The position numbers and the translations under genes were made by a program. Below, in pieces: positions 25,456-34,559 of a DNA stretch of 64,000 nucleotides. This stretch comes from an uncultured Eubacteriales bacterium (GTDB lineage: Bacteria; Bacillota; Clostridia; Peptostreptococcales; Anaerovoracaceae), in NCBI GenBank assembly GCA_902779185.1, contig CACZAM010000001.1, forward strand, positions 62,001 through 126,000, in the 5' to 3' direction. The notes below the pieces were generated by a model that was given only the letters and a program-made list of their open reading frames with translations, searched no databases and had not been told where the DNA came from. Position 1 is the first letter of the stretch. Every line of letters starts with the position of its first letter.

Positions 25456-27888
25456 TTAACTGATTTTTATGCGGACATCGATGTCCGAAGGTTCATCCGG
25501 TACCGGTATCAGGCTGCCGGATGGCTGTCCGTTTACTGTGACGGAAGCTGTGCCTGCGGCACCGTCCGTGCTGTTTTCCACGCTTATGTGGTAGGTTGAT
25601 CCGCGGAACCTGCGCACACATCTGAATGAATCGATGCTGTCAGGCAGGCAAGGATCGACGCGAAGTCCGTCGAGCTCAGGTCTTATACCCAGAATATACT
25701 GGCTGACCGCTACGAACGACCACGCTGCCGTACCCGTGAGCCAGCTGTTTTTGCCTTCTCCGTGCGTTGCGGCGTCTCTGCCCGCGATCGTCTGACAGTA
25801 GGCATATGGCTCTGTGCGGTGTATCTCACTGATATCCTCCAGGAAAACCGGATTGGTCTTGCGGTAGACGTCGAATGCGCGGCTGCCGTGACCCAGCATT
25901 GCCTCGGATATCACTATCCATGGATTGCAGTGACAGAATATGCTGGCGTTCTCCTTGTAACCCGGCGGATATGATGAGATCTCACCGAGCTCGAGGTGGT
26001 ATTTAGTATAAGCCGGCTGATGCACCATGATGCCGTATTCGGTCTCGAGGTATTTCTCTACACTCTTTAATGCGGATTCTGCCTCGCCGGTCTCTGCTCC
26101 GATGCCTGCCATTACACACATGCCCTGAGGCTCTATGTATATGCGGCCTTCTTCGCATTCCTTGCTGCCGACAGGGGAGCCGAAAGCATCATACGCGCGT
26201 CTGAACCATTCTCCGTCCCATCCTGCGTCAAGTACAGCTGAACGCATGTCATCGACACTGTTTATGACTTCTGCAGCTTCACTCTCACATCCGATATGCT
26301 TGAGAATATCAGCGAATTCCATTCCGTACTTAACGTACATGCCGGCGATGAAAACACTTTCTGCAACCGGGCCTTCGCTTGGGCCGGTGATCTGGAAGCT
26401 TTCGCCGGGATGCTCCGAGAAGCAGTTGAGATTCAGACAGTCATTCCAGTCCGCGCGTCCGATGAGCGGGAGGGAATGAGGTCCGAGGTGTGTTGCTGTA
26501 TATCCTAAGCTTTTTCTGAGATGATCCAGAAGTGAAGCCTTGTCGTCTTCATTGCTGTCATAGGTGCACTGCTCGTCGAGTATGCCGAAGTCTCCGGTCT
26601 CCTTTATATATGCGGAGACACAGGCGATCAGCCAGAGCGGGTCATCGTTGAAGCCGCTTCCGACAGCTGTGTTGCCGCGCTTGGTAAGAGGCTGGTACTG
26701 ATGATACGCGCTTCCGTCAGGCAGCTGCGTATTGGCGATGTCGATTATCCTTTCGCGGGCTCTGTCAGGTATCAGGTGCACGAATCCGAGGAGATCCTGG
26801 CAGGAATCGCGGAATCCCATGCCGCGTCCGAGACCGCTTTCATAATAGCTGGCGGATCTGCTCATGTTGAACGTTACCATGCACTGATACTGGTTCCAGA
26901 TATTGACGGATCTGTCGAGAGTCTCGTTTCCGGAAGAGACCTTATAACTCGAAAGCAGATCTTCCCAGTAAACTCTGAGCTCATGAAGAGCTGCGTCAAA
27001 CTGCTCCTGTGTGCCGAATCTGGAAATGAGTTTTTCCGCGGGCTCCTTGTTGATAACTCCCGGAGCCGAGAATTTCTTTGAATACGGATTCTCGCAGTAT
27101 CCGAGAATGAAGATGCACGAATACTGTTTTCCCGGAGCAAGCGAGATCTTCAGATGATGGCTGCCTACAGGAGCCCATCCGTGAGCGATGCTGTTATAGC
27201 TTACGCCTGCCTCTACTGCGCGCGGTCTGTCTGCTCCGTTATAAATGCCGACAAACTCATCGCGGCTCGTATCAAATCCGCTTATATCCTTGTCTACATG
27301 GAATACCGCATAGTGATTTCTGCGCTCGCGGTATTCAGTCTTGTGGTAAATAGTGCTTCCTTCGACCTCTACTTCGCCAATGGAGAAATTTCTCTGGAAA
27401 TTGGAAGCGTCATCCTGAGCATCCCACAGACAGAACTCCACATAGCTGTAAAGATTTATCTCTTTTGTCTCAGAAGAACGGTTCATCATGGTCACTCTTG
27501 TGAGCTCGCAGTTTTCGTGAAGAGGGACAAATACCTCTTGAACCACATCCAGATCGTTCTTGGAACTTTCAAATACCGTATATCCGAGGCCGTGTCTGCA
27601 CTTATAGGAATCAAGCGGAGTCTTTACAGGCTGCCAGCCAGGGTTCCAGATGCAGTTTCCATCCTTTATATAGTAGTAATGCCCGCCGCAGTCCATCGGA
27701 CTATTGTTATAACGGTAGCGGGTGAGCCTCATAAGCTTGGCGTCCTTATAGAAGCAATAGCCTCCGGAAGTGTTTGATATAAGCCTGAAGAAGTCCTGCG
27801 ATCCGAGATAGTTGATCCACGGAAGAGGAGTCTCAGGCGTTGTTATCACATATTCATTGTTGATATCGTCGAAAAAACCAAATCTCAT
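25456..27888 (-). CDS. Cellobiose phosphorylase-type GH94 enzyme
   Basis: 810 residues from the ATG at 27888, preceded by GGAG 6 bases upstream; the earlier in-frame ATG at 27900 overlaps that site. The N-terminus RFGFFDDINNEYVITTP and the text PWINYLGSQDFF and RYRYNN closely follow known cellobiose phosphorylases (about 810 residues). The segment GMGFRDSCQDLLGF holds the family's catalytic acid region. Reaction: cellobiose plus phosphate to glucose 1-phosphate plus glucose, in the cytoplasm (no signal peptide). Other GH94 specificities (cellodextrin, chitobiose) are less likely at this length. It is divergent from a LacI regulator with shared operators. Confidence 0.93.
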   Translation of the reverse strand: MRFGFFDDINNEYVITTPETPLPWINYLGSQDFFRLISNTSGGYCFYKDAKLMRLTRYRYNNSPMDCGGHYYYIKDGNCIWNPGWQPVKTPLDSYKCRHGLGYTVFESSKNDLDVVQEVFVPLHENCELTRVTMMNRSSETKEINLYSYVEFCLWDAQDDASNFQRNFSIGEVEVEGSTIYHKTEYRERRNHYAVFHVDKDISGFDTSRDEFVGIYNGADRPRAVEAGVSYNSIAHGWAPVGSHHLKISLAPGKQYSCIFILGYCENPYSKKFSAPGVINKEPAEKLISRFGTQEQFDAALHELRVYWEDLLSSYKVSSGNETLDRSVNIWNQYQCMVTFNMSRSASYYESGLGRGMGFRDSCQDLLGFVHLIPDRARERIIDIANTQLPDGSAYHQYQPLTKRGNTAVGSGFNDDPLWLIACVSAYIKETGDFGILDEQCTYDSNEDDKASLLDHLRKSLGYTATHLGPHSLPLIGRADWNDCLNLNCFSEHPGESFQITGPSEGPVAESVFIAGMYVKYGMEFADILKHIGCESEAAEVINSVDDMRSAVLDAGWDGEWFRRAYDAFGSPVGSKECEEGRIYIEPQGMCVMAGIGAETGEAESALKSVEKYLETEYGIMVHQPAYTKYHLELGEISSYPPGYKENASIFCHCNPWIVISEAMLGHGSRAFDVYRKTNPVFLEDISEIHRTEPYAYCQTIAGRDAATHGEGKNSWLTGTAAWSFVAVSQYILGIRPELDGLRVDPCLPDSIDSFRCVRRFRGSTYHISVENSTDGAAGTASVTVNGQPSGSLIPVPDEPSDIDVRIKIS

Positions 27889-27905
27889 TGGAAACTCCAT
27901 TGTAT

Positions 27906-27922
27906 CGAATACGTTTTCGTAG
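27906..27922. promoter_or_regulatory. LacI-family operator O1
   Basis: CGAATACGTTTTCGTAG, the exact reverse complement of O2 at 28086. It lies just downstream of the predicted phosphorylase -10, where a bound repressor would block transcription. Confidence 0.75.
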
Positions 27923-27932
27923 ATTTACTGAT

Positions 27933-27962
27933 ATTATATTGTCAGAGGACACGATTTGTAAA
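27933..27962 (-). promoter_or_regulatory. Predicted promoter of cellobiose phosphorylase
   Basis: Minus strand TTTACA (27957-27962), 18 bases, TATAAT (27933-27938). Confidence 0.6.
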
Positions 27963-28003
27963 GAAAAAAATAAAAATTTTCGAAAAAAGCTATAGAAAAC
28001 CAC

Positions 28004-28031
28004 AAAACAGCGAAAAGTTTCGCTGTTTTTT
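28004..28031 (+). terminator. Terminator-like hairpin between divergent promoters
   Basis: AAAACAGCGAAA and TTTCGCTGTTTT form a 12-bp stem with a 2-base loop, ending in a T-tract. It lies upstream of the LacI promoter, so neither predicted transcript contains it; it may insulate the regulator from antisense read-through. Confidence 0.5.
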
Positions 28032-28051
28032 GAAAAATTTCAAAAAGGCTA

Positions 28052-28081
28052 TTGACTGAAAACGTTTAAGTAATTTACAAT
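28052..28081 (+). promoter_or_regulatory. Predicted promoter of the LacI regulator with internal operator
   Basis: TTGACT (28052-28057), 18 bases, TACAAT (28076-28081). The spacer carries a further LacI-like half palindrome GAAAACGTTTAAG (28058-28070). Confidence 0.65.
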
Positions 28082-28085
28082 GAAG

Positions 28086-28102
28086 CTACGAAAACGTATT
28101 CG
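28086..28102. promoter_or_regulatory. LacI-family operator O2
   Basis: CTACGAAAACGTATTCG, exact inverse of O1, located about 180 bases away just behind the regulator's own -10; the pair suits DNA looping or autoregulation. Confidence 0.75.
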
Positions 28103-28138
28103 CATTTCTTACCGAAATACCGCAAAAAGGAGGGAAGC

Positions 28139-29146
28139 ATGATCACAATCAAAGACATCTCCAAAAAATGCGGCGTTTCACCTGCAACAGTTTCAAAAGC
28201 ATTAAACGGATATGACGATATAAGTCCGGAGACAGCCGCGCTGGTAAGACGAACGGCAAAAGAACTCAATTACATGCCGAACGCAGCGGCGAGACTGCTC
28301 AAGACCAACAGATCACATAATATAGGAGTCCTCTTCATCGATGACAGCATGAGCGGACTTACACACGAGTACTTCTCACACATTCTCAACAGCGTGAAAG
28401 AGGAGTCTGAAGAGAACGGATACGACATCACGTTTATCAGCAAAAATATAGGTAAACAAAAAATGTCGTTCCTTCAGCACTGCAGATACCGCAACTGTGA
28501 CGGTGTCGTTATTGCAAACGTTGACTTTCAGAATCCGGAGGTCCTTGAACTTGTAAACAGCGAATATCCGGTAGTGACAATTGACTTTTCATACGATAAC
28601 GCAAGTTCGGTGAACTCTGACAATCAGGAGGGATCATATACACTTGCTTCCTATATTGCTGACCGGGGACACCGGAAGATAGCACTTATACACGGCGAAC
28701 GCACTCTGGTAACGCAGAAGCGCATCAGTGGCTTCAAGACCGCAATGGCAGAGCGGGGCATAGAAATACCGCCTGAGTACATAGCCGAAGCAACATACCA
28801 TGACGTTGAATCAGTCAGAAAGGCGACGGCAGCCATGCTTGATCTGGATGATCCTCCGACGGCGATAATGTTTCCTGATGACTATGCGTTTATGGGCGGG
28901 CGGACAGAGATAATCGAAAGAGGCCTGAATATACCTGATGACATAAGCGTCTGCGGATATGACGGCGTCAACCTCGCAAAAATAATTGATCCGAAGCTCA
29001 CCACCTGGGAGCAGAACACTGACCAGCTCGGCAGGATCGCGGTAGACAAGCTGATAGAAAAGATCGAGAATCCGGATACGGCGATCCCTGAATATATAGT
29101 CGTCAGAGGCAGGATGTATAAAGGCGAGACAGTCAAGCAGATCTGA
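28139..29146 (+). CDS. LacI-family transcriptional regulator
   Basis: 335 residues. The N-terminal helix-turn-helix and hinge (ITIKDISKKCGVSPATVSKA, then NYMPNAAARLLKTNRS) are followed by a periplasmic-binding-like sugar domain ending GVNLAKIIDPKLTT. AAAAAGGAGGG precedes the ATG. The flanking operators suggest that it represses the phosphorylase gene and itself. The inducer is probably cellobiose, a cello-oligosaccharide or a xylo-oligosaccharide; the sequence cannot decide. Confidence 0.93.
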   Translation: MITIKDISKKCGVSPATVSKALNGYDDISPETAALVRRTAKELNYMPNAAARLLKTNRSHNIGVLFIDDSMSGLTHEYFSHILNSVKEESEENGYDITFISKNIGKQKMSFLQHCRYRNCDGVVIANVDFQNPEVLELVNSEYPVVTIDFSYDNASSVNSDNQEGSYTLASYIADRGHRKIALIHGERTLVTQKRISGFKTAMAERGIEIPPEYIAEATYHDVESVRKATAAMLDLDDPPTAIMFPDDYAFMGGRTEIIERGLNIPDDISVCGYDGVNLAKIIDPKLTTWEQNTDQLGRIAVDKLIEKIENPDTAIPEYIVVRGRMYKGETVKQI

Positions 29147-29181
29147 TAATACAGCATAGTAAGGATAGGGAATTCACATCG

Positions 29182-31275
29182 ATGACACGCGAAGAGGCAA
29201 GAAAAGCTGCAGAAAAACTGGTTAACCAGATGACGGTCGAGGAAAGAGCCGGACAGCTTCGCTTCGACGCCGGCGCGGTGGAACGCCTTGGAGTACCGGC
29301 CTATAACTGGTGGAACGAAGCTCTTCACGGTGTTGCGCGCGGAGGAACTGCTACTGTTTTTCCGCAGGCGATCGGAATGGCCGCAATGTTTGACGATGAG
29401 TTCCTTGAAAAAATTGCCGGCGCAATATCAACTGAGGCCAGGGCGAAATACAATGCCCTCTCCACGGAAGGCGACCGTGACATCTACCACGGACTGACGA
29501 TGTGGTCACCAAACGTAAACATCTTCCGCGACCCGAGATGGGGCCGCGGCCACGAAACATACGGAGAGGATCCTTACCTGACTTCCTGCATGGGCAAAGC
29601 ATTTGTGAGAGGCCTGCAGGGAAGCGGTGAAACGCTGAAGACCGCTGCCTGCGCAAAACATTTTGCGGTCCACAGCGGACCGGAGGCCATCCGCCACGAA
29701 TTCAACGCGACCGCTTCCGGGAAAGACATGACAGAGACTTATCTGCCTGCGTTCAGAGCGCTGGTGTGTGAAGCCGGTGTTGAGTCAGTCATGGGAGCCT
29801 ACAACCGCACAAATGGTGAACCTTGCTGCGCAAGCTCAACCCTGATGAAGCTTCTGAGAGATGACTGGGGCTTTGAAGGGCACTTCGTCTCAGACTGCTG
29901 GGCGATCCGCGATTTCCATGAAAACCACAAAGTAACAGCAAATCCGCTGGAATCAGTAACCATGGCTTTAAAAGCCGGCTGCGATCTCAACTGCGGATGC
30001 ACATATCATCAGATCATGGCGGCTTATAATAAGGGAATGATATCCGAAGAGGATATAACCCGTTCCGCCGTCAGGGTATTCACAACACGCTTCCTGCTCG
30101 GGATCCTGGGAGACGAAGGCAGTGAATACGACTCGATCCCTTATGAGGTCATTGAATGTAAAGAACATCAGGATATGGCATATAACGCCGCTCTCAAATC
30201 CTGTGTACTTCTGAAAAATGACGGGCTGCTGCCGCTGAACAAGGAAAAATGCGGCACGATCGCGGTCATCGGGCCAAACGCGAACAGCCGTCACGCACTG
30301 ATCGGTAATTACCACGGGGTGCCGTCAAGATATGTGACAGCGCTTGAGGGCATACAGAGCATAACACTGGGAACGAACCGTGTGCTTTATTCTCAGGGCT
30401 GCGATCTGTATCAGGACTCTGTTGAGGAACTGGCTCAGGCTGACGACCGGATCGCTGAAGCTGTCGCGGTCGCTAAAAGAAGCGATACAGTCATCCTCGT
30501 TCTGGGACTGGATGAAACACTTGAGGGAGAAGAAGGCGACACCGGAAACAGCTACAAATCCGGAGACAAGGACGATCTGCTTCTTCCGGCTTCGCAGAGA
30601 AGACTTCTGCAGAAAGTGCTCGAAGTCGGCAAGCCTACGGCAGTCATCCTGATGGCGGGAAGCTCGATCGACATAACAGAAGCGGAAGAAAAGGCAGATG
30701 CCATACTTCTGTCCTGGTATCCGGGAGCACTTGGCGGCAAAGCAGTTGCCGATCTCATTTTCGGAAAGGAGTCGCCGTCCGGGAAACTTCCGGTGACATT
30801 CTACCGGAACGAAGCGCTGAAAGAGATGCCGGTCTTCACGGATTATTCGATGACCGGCCGCACTTACAGATATTATCAGGGAGTTCCGCTTTATCCGTTC
30901 GGATACGGCCTCACCTACGGGAAGTGCAGCATAAAGGATCTGAGCATCGATGACGGCATAGCTCATATAAAGGTGAAAAACGAAGGTGAAACCGAGACAG
31001 ATGAGGTCATAGAGCTTTATCTGCATGACGAGGACTCACCATATGCACCGCCGAACCCGGTCCTTTGCGGATTCAAAAGGATCCGCCTGAAGGCAAAGGA
31101 AGAAGGAGAGTTCTCCATCCCGGTCGATCCAGACGCGTTTACCGTTGTTGACGATCAGGGAACACGCATTCCGGGGAGCGGACAGTGGAAGCTGTTTGCA
31201 GGATTCGGCGCGCCGGATAAAAGAACTGAAGAACTGACGGGCTGCAAAGCAGTCTGCACATTGATAACCGGCTGA
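29182..31275 (+). CDS. Glycoside hydrolase family 3 (beta-glucosidase/beta-xylosidase type)
   Basis: 697 residues, no signal peptide, so cytoplasmic. The N-terminal barrel carries WNEALHGVARGG, GRGHETYGEDPYLTS and the nucleophile Asp238 in FVSDCWAI; the C-terminal alpha/beta sandwich and a fibronectin-like tail follow. The WNEALHG and SDCWAI forms match GH3 enzymes annotated as beta-xylosidases as well as beta-glucosidases. With xylulokinase in the same run, cleavage of imported xylo-oligosaccharides is favoured, but not proven. The ribosome site (AGGGAA) is weak and distant. Confidence 0.92.
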   Translation: MTREEARKAAEKLVNQMTVEERAGQLRFDAGAVERLGVPAYNWWNEALHGVARGGTATVFPQAIGMAAMFDDEFLEKIAGAISTEARAKYNALSTEGDRDIYHGLTMWSPNVNIFRDPRWGRGHETYGEDPYLTSCMGKAFVRGLQGSGETLKTAACAKHFAVHSGPEAIRHEFNATASGKDMTETYLPAFRALVCEAGVESVMGAYNRTNGEPCCASSTLMKLLRDDWGFEGHFVSDCWAIRDFHENHKVTANPLESVTMALKAGCDLNCGCTYHQIMAAYNKGMISEEDITRSAVRVFTTRFLLGILGDEGSEYDSIPYEVIECKEHQDMAYNAALKSCVLLKNDGLLPLNKEKCGTIAVIGPNANSRHALIGNYHGVPSRYVTALEGIQSITLGTNRVLYSQGCDLYQDSVEELAQADDRIAEAVAVAKRSDTVILVLGLDETLEGEEGDTGNSYKSGDKDDLLLPASQRRLLQKVLEVGKPTAVILMAGSSIDITEAEEKADAILLSWYPGALGGKAVADLIFGKESPSGKLPVTFYRNEALKEMPVFTDYSMTGRTYRYYQGVPLYPFGYGLTYGKCSIKDLSIDDGIAHIKVKNEGETETDEVIELYLHDEDSPYAPPNPVLCGFKRIRLKAKEEGEFSIPVDPDAFTVVDDQGTRIPGSGQWKLFAGFGAPDKRTEELTGCKAVCTLITG

Positions 31276-31416
31276 AGACCGGATACATAAACAAGGAGAT
31301 TCTTTTAGGAGAGAGATTCGCCGCCCGCCTGGATAGGGAAGACGAAAGCTCATCCTGAATCTTATATATAAAGAGTAGTAAGAGTTTATGTTCTATTTAA
31401 GTAAGGAGGTTACAAA

Positions 31417-32700
31417 ATGAAAAAGATTCTTGCTCTTATCCTTGTTCTGTGCATGGTGCCATTCATGGCTGCATGCGGAGGCGGCGGAGATCAGGGTGCC
31501 AGCGATGGCGGAGACGGCGAAGTAACTACACTGAAGCTGTGGTGTATCGCAACAGAGAGTGACGCAAACCGTCCGGCTTATCTGCAGGCAATCGAAGACT
31601 ATGAAGCTGCAAATCCAAACGTAAAGATCGAGATGGAAGCTTTCGAGAACGAGTCCTACAAGACAAAGATCAAAGCTGCTATGAGCGGCGGTTCCTCTGA
31701 GGATCTTCCAGACATCTTCTTCACATGGGGCGGCGCGTTCCTCGGCGACTTTGTAGATGCCGGCAAGGTAGTATGCCTCGACGATGTCTACAAGAACAAC
31801 TACACAGAGGATCAGATCCCTTCGGTAATGCTCAACAACTCAACTTATGACGGCAAGCACTACGGCGTTCCTACAACATTCAACATCGTAGCTATGTACG
31901 CTAACATGGATCTGCTGAAGCAGGCTGGCTGGGACAAAGTTCCTGAGACTTATGAAGAGCTTACAAAGTGCTGCGACGACCTGGTTGCTGCAGGCATCAT
32001 CCCATTCGGATGCGCCGGAAGTGAGACATGGTGCGTAACTGAGTACCTCGAGCCAATCATCCTCAAGTCGATCGGATATGAGGATCTCGGAAAGATCTTT
32101 GCAGGTGAGGCAACATGGAACGATCCTGACATCGCAAAATCAGTTGACGTAATGCAGGAAATGATCGATAAGGGATACTTCGATCCATCCGGCATCGCAC
32201 TCGGAAATGACGAGGTAAAGGCTAACTTCCTTGCTGGAAAGACTGCTTTCTATCAGAACGGTTCATGGAACACAGGCGAAGTTGCTGCTGCTGATTTCAA
32301 GTCCGCTGTTGCTATGTTCCCTGTAATGAATGCTGAGCGTTCAACTCCTAACTGCGCAATCGGCGGTCCGTCCGACCACCTCGCAGTATGCGCTGACAGC
32401 CCGAATGCTGACCTTGCAGCTGAGGTTGCTGTTGCACTCGGTAAAGAGATCTGCCACTACAACTACCTCAACGCTGTTGGACTCCCGGCTTGGACACCTG
32501 ATTATGACACAAGCTCGCTCGAGCCGCTGATGGTAGACATCGGAAACATCGTAAATCAGTGCGAAGGAATGGTACTCTTCGGCGACACAGCCATGAGCGC
32601 AGACCCGGCTCAGATCTACCTCGACTACGTTGCTAAGGTATACGGCAAGGAAATCGACGGTCAGGGCTTCATCGACGGCCTGACAAAGGATCTCCAGTAA
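31417..32700 (+). CDS. ABC sugar transporter, extracellular binding lipoprotein
   Basis: 427 residues. A lipoprotein signal peptide ends in MAACGGGG, with the cysteine at residue 20 for lipid attachment, followed by a Gly/Asp-rich tether and a family 1 solute-binding domain (LKLWCIATESDANRP, DLPDIFFTWGG, GKTAFYQNGSWN). AAGGAGG precedes the ATG. It delivers an oligosaccharide to the two permeases downstream. Codons appear biased as in strongly expressed genes. A strong hairpin behind the gene would allow more binding protein than permease. Confidence 0.94.
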   Translation: MKKILALILVLCMVPFMAACGGGGDQGASDGGDGEVTTLKLWCIATESDANRPAYLQAIEDYEAANPNVKIEMEAFENESYKTKIKAAMSGGSSEDLPDIFFTWGGAFLGDFVDAGKVVCLDDVYKNNYTEDQIPSVMLNNSTYDGKHYGVPTTFNIVAMYANMDLLKQAGWDKVPETYEELTKCCDDLVAAGIIPFGCAGSETWCVTEYLEPIILKSIGYEDLGKIFAGEATWNDPDIAKSVDVMQEMIDKGYFDPSGIALGNDEVKANFLAGKTAFYQNGSWNTGEVAAADFKSAVAMFPVMNAERSTPNCAIGGPSDHLAVCADSPNADLAAEVAVALGKEICHYNYLNAVGLPAWTPDYDTSSLEPLMVDIGNIVNQCEGMVLFGDTAMSADPAQIYLDYVAKVYGKEIDGQGFIDGLTKDLQ

Positions 32701-32753
32701 TCACTGGTAAGCGAAATCATAAAATCACAATATTCTGTTAATTAGTTGAAAAG

Positions 32754-32796
32754 GCAGTCTCCCCGGTCTGTCCAGGGATTCGGGGAGACTGCTTTT
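32754..32796 (+). terminator. Attenuating terminator between binding protein and permeases
   Basis: GCAGTCTCCCCG, 15-base loop, CGGGGAGACTGC (12-bp perfect stem), then TTTTA. It sits inside the operon, so partial read-through is expected. Confidence 0.75.
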
Positions 32797-32824
32797 ACTT
32801 AAAAAAAAGAGAGGGCTGCTGAAT

Positions 32825-33703
32825 ATGAATAAAATGTACAGCAATAAATGGTATATTATCATTTTTCTGTTGCCGGCGCTGATTCTCTTCTGCGGGGTGC
32901 TGATCGCACCTATCGGAGCCTCAGGCTACTTCAGCTTCTTCGACTGGAACGGGTTTACTGAAAAAACATTTATAGGATTTTCGAACTATAAAGAGCTGTT
33001 TACCAGTGATTCCATCGGTTTCATGAAGGCGCTGGGCAATTCACTGCTGCTCGCGGTGCTATCTGTCTTTCTGCAGCTGCCGCTGGCCCTCGCGCTGGCT
33101 CTGGTGCTTGGCAAAAAGATAAAAGGTGAAAGAGCCTTTCTTTCGGTATATTTCATGCCGGTTCTGATTTCTACAGTTGTTATCGGTCAGTTATGGCTGA
33201 AGATATACAACCCGGACTACGGTGTCCTGAACGTTGCGCTCCGCGCAGTCGGTCTGGATAACCTTACCCACATCTGGCTGGGTGAAAAAGCCACTGCTCT
33301 GGGCGCTGTGTTTGTGCCTATACTCTGGCAGTATGTCGGCTATCATATGCTGCTTCTTTACGCGGGTGTCAAGAGCGTTCCGCCTGAACTCCGCGAAGCT
33401 GCTATGCTGGACGGCGCAAGCGACGGGCAGGTAAACCGTTACATCGTACTGCCTTATATCAAACCTATTATAAAAATCAGCGTTATTTTCGCTGTTACCG
33501 GATCTTTGAAATCATTTGACCTTATTTACGTTCTGACCAACGGCGGACCGCTTCATGCAACTGAAGTGCCTAGTACGCTGATGATCAGCATGCTGTTCCT
33601 CCGCAACCGCTACGGCATGGGAAGTACGATCGCTGTTCTGCTGATCATCCTCTGCTTCGCATTTGCGTTGCTGATAAATCTGGTATTCAAGGAGGAGGAT
33701 TAA
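32825..33703 (+). CDS. ABC sugar permease (MalF-like)
   Basis: 292-residue inner-membrane protein with six helices and the cytoplasmic EAA loop (ELREAAMLDGASDGQVNRY) that docks to the ATPase. It pairs with the MalG-like permease 4 bases downstream. AGAGAGGG lies before the ATG. Confidence 0.92.
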   Translation: MNKMYSNKWYIIIFLLPALILFCGVLIAPIGASGYFSFFDWNGFTEKTFIGFSNYKELFTSDSIGFMKALGNSLLLAVLSVFLQLPLALALALVLGKKIKGERAFLSVYFMPVLISTVVIGQLWLKIYNPDYGVLNVALRAVGLDNLTHIWLGEKATALGAVFVPILWQYVGYHMLLLYAGVKSVPPELREAAMLDGASDGQVNRYIVLPYIKPIIKISVIFAVTGSLKSFDLIYVLTNGGPLHATEVPSTLMISMLFLRNRYGMGSTIAVLLIILCFAFALLINLVFKEED

Positions 33704-33707
33704 GGCT

Positions 33708-34541
33708 ATGAGAAATTCAAGTAAAACAAAAGAGGTCTTAATATATATCGGACTTGCCATCTGGATGATCGTCAATCTGTTCCCTGTCTACTGGATGTTC
33801 ACCTTCTCGCTGAAGAGCAATCCTGAGATCTTCGGGGACAACGTGATAGGGCTGCCTAAGGAATGGCTGTGGTCCAACTACACCACGGCGCTTCATACAG
33901 GTAATATGGGCCTTTATTTCATGAACAGTGCCATCGTCGCCATCTCAACGATCATTATCACTTTGTGCGTTGCTCTGATGGCAACATTCGCGCTGACACG
34001 TCTCATATGGAAGGGACGCAAGACACTGAACAAGTTCTTCATGCTCGGCCTTACCATTCCGATCCACGCATCGATCGTCCCGGTGTACGTTACTCTTTCA
34101 AAGCTGAACATGCTCAATACCTACTGGGCTTTGATAATTCCGTACTCCGCATTCTCACTGGCAATGGCCATTCTGGTCTGCGTGGGGTTCATGAATGAGA
34201 TACCGCGCGAGCTCGACGAGTCCGCATGTATCGACGGGTGCGGCGTGTTCGGAGTATTCTTCCGCATCATTGTTCCGCTGATGAGACCGGCTGTTGCAAC
34301 TGTAGGAATATACACTTTCCTTCAGTGCTGGAACGAGCTTATGTTTGCAAATGTCTTCATCAGTAAGAATGCACTCAGAACGCTGCCTGTAGGAGTTCAG
34401 GCACTTTCCGGACAGTATACGACTGAGTGGGGGCCAATAGGAGCCGCGCTGGTGCTGGCGACATTCCCGACACTGTTCGTCTATATCTTCCTGAGCAAGA
34501 AGATCCAGGAAAGCTTTATCGCAGGTGCGATCAAAGGTTAA
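33708..34541 (+). CDS. ABC sugar permease (MalG-like)
   Basis: 277-residue membrane protein with the EAA-type loop PRELDESACIDGCGVFGVF near residue 170-185 and the MalG-type C-terminus (IQESFIAGAIKG). It forms the heterodimeric pore with the preceding gene product. Its ribosome site, GGAGGAGG, lies in the end of the preceding gene. Confidence 0.92.
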   Translation: MRNSSKTKEVLIYIGLAIWMIVNLFPVYWMFTFSLKSNPEIFGDNVIGLPKEWLWSNYTTALHTGNMGLYFMNSAIVAISTIIITLCVALMATFALTRLIWKGRKTLNKFFMLGLTIPIHASIVPVYVTLSKLNMLNTYWALIIPYSAFSLAMAILVCVGFMNEIPRELDESACIDGCGVFGVFFRIIVPLMRPAVATVGIYTFLQCWNELMFANVFISKNALRTLPVGVQALSGQYTTEWGPIGAALVLATFPTLFVYIFLSKKIQESFIAGAIKG

Positions 34542-34559
34542 TCAAAGGAGAAGAGCGAT

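Noticed and set aside
31388..31420. A ten-codon ORF overlapping the ribosome site and start of the sugar-binding protein (ATGA overlap).
   Set aside because: It has no ribosome site of its own and could easily be chance; not strong enough to call a leader peptide.
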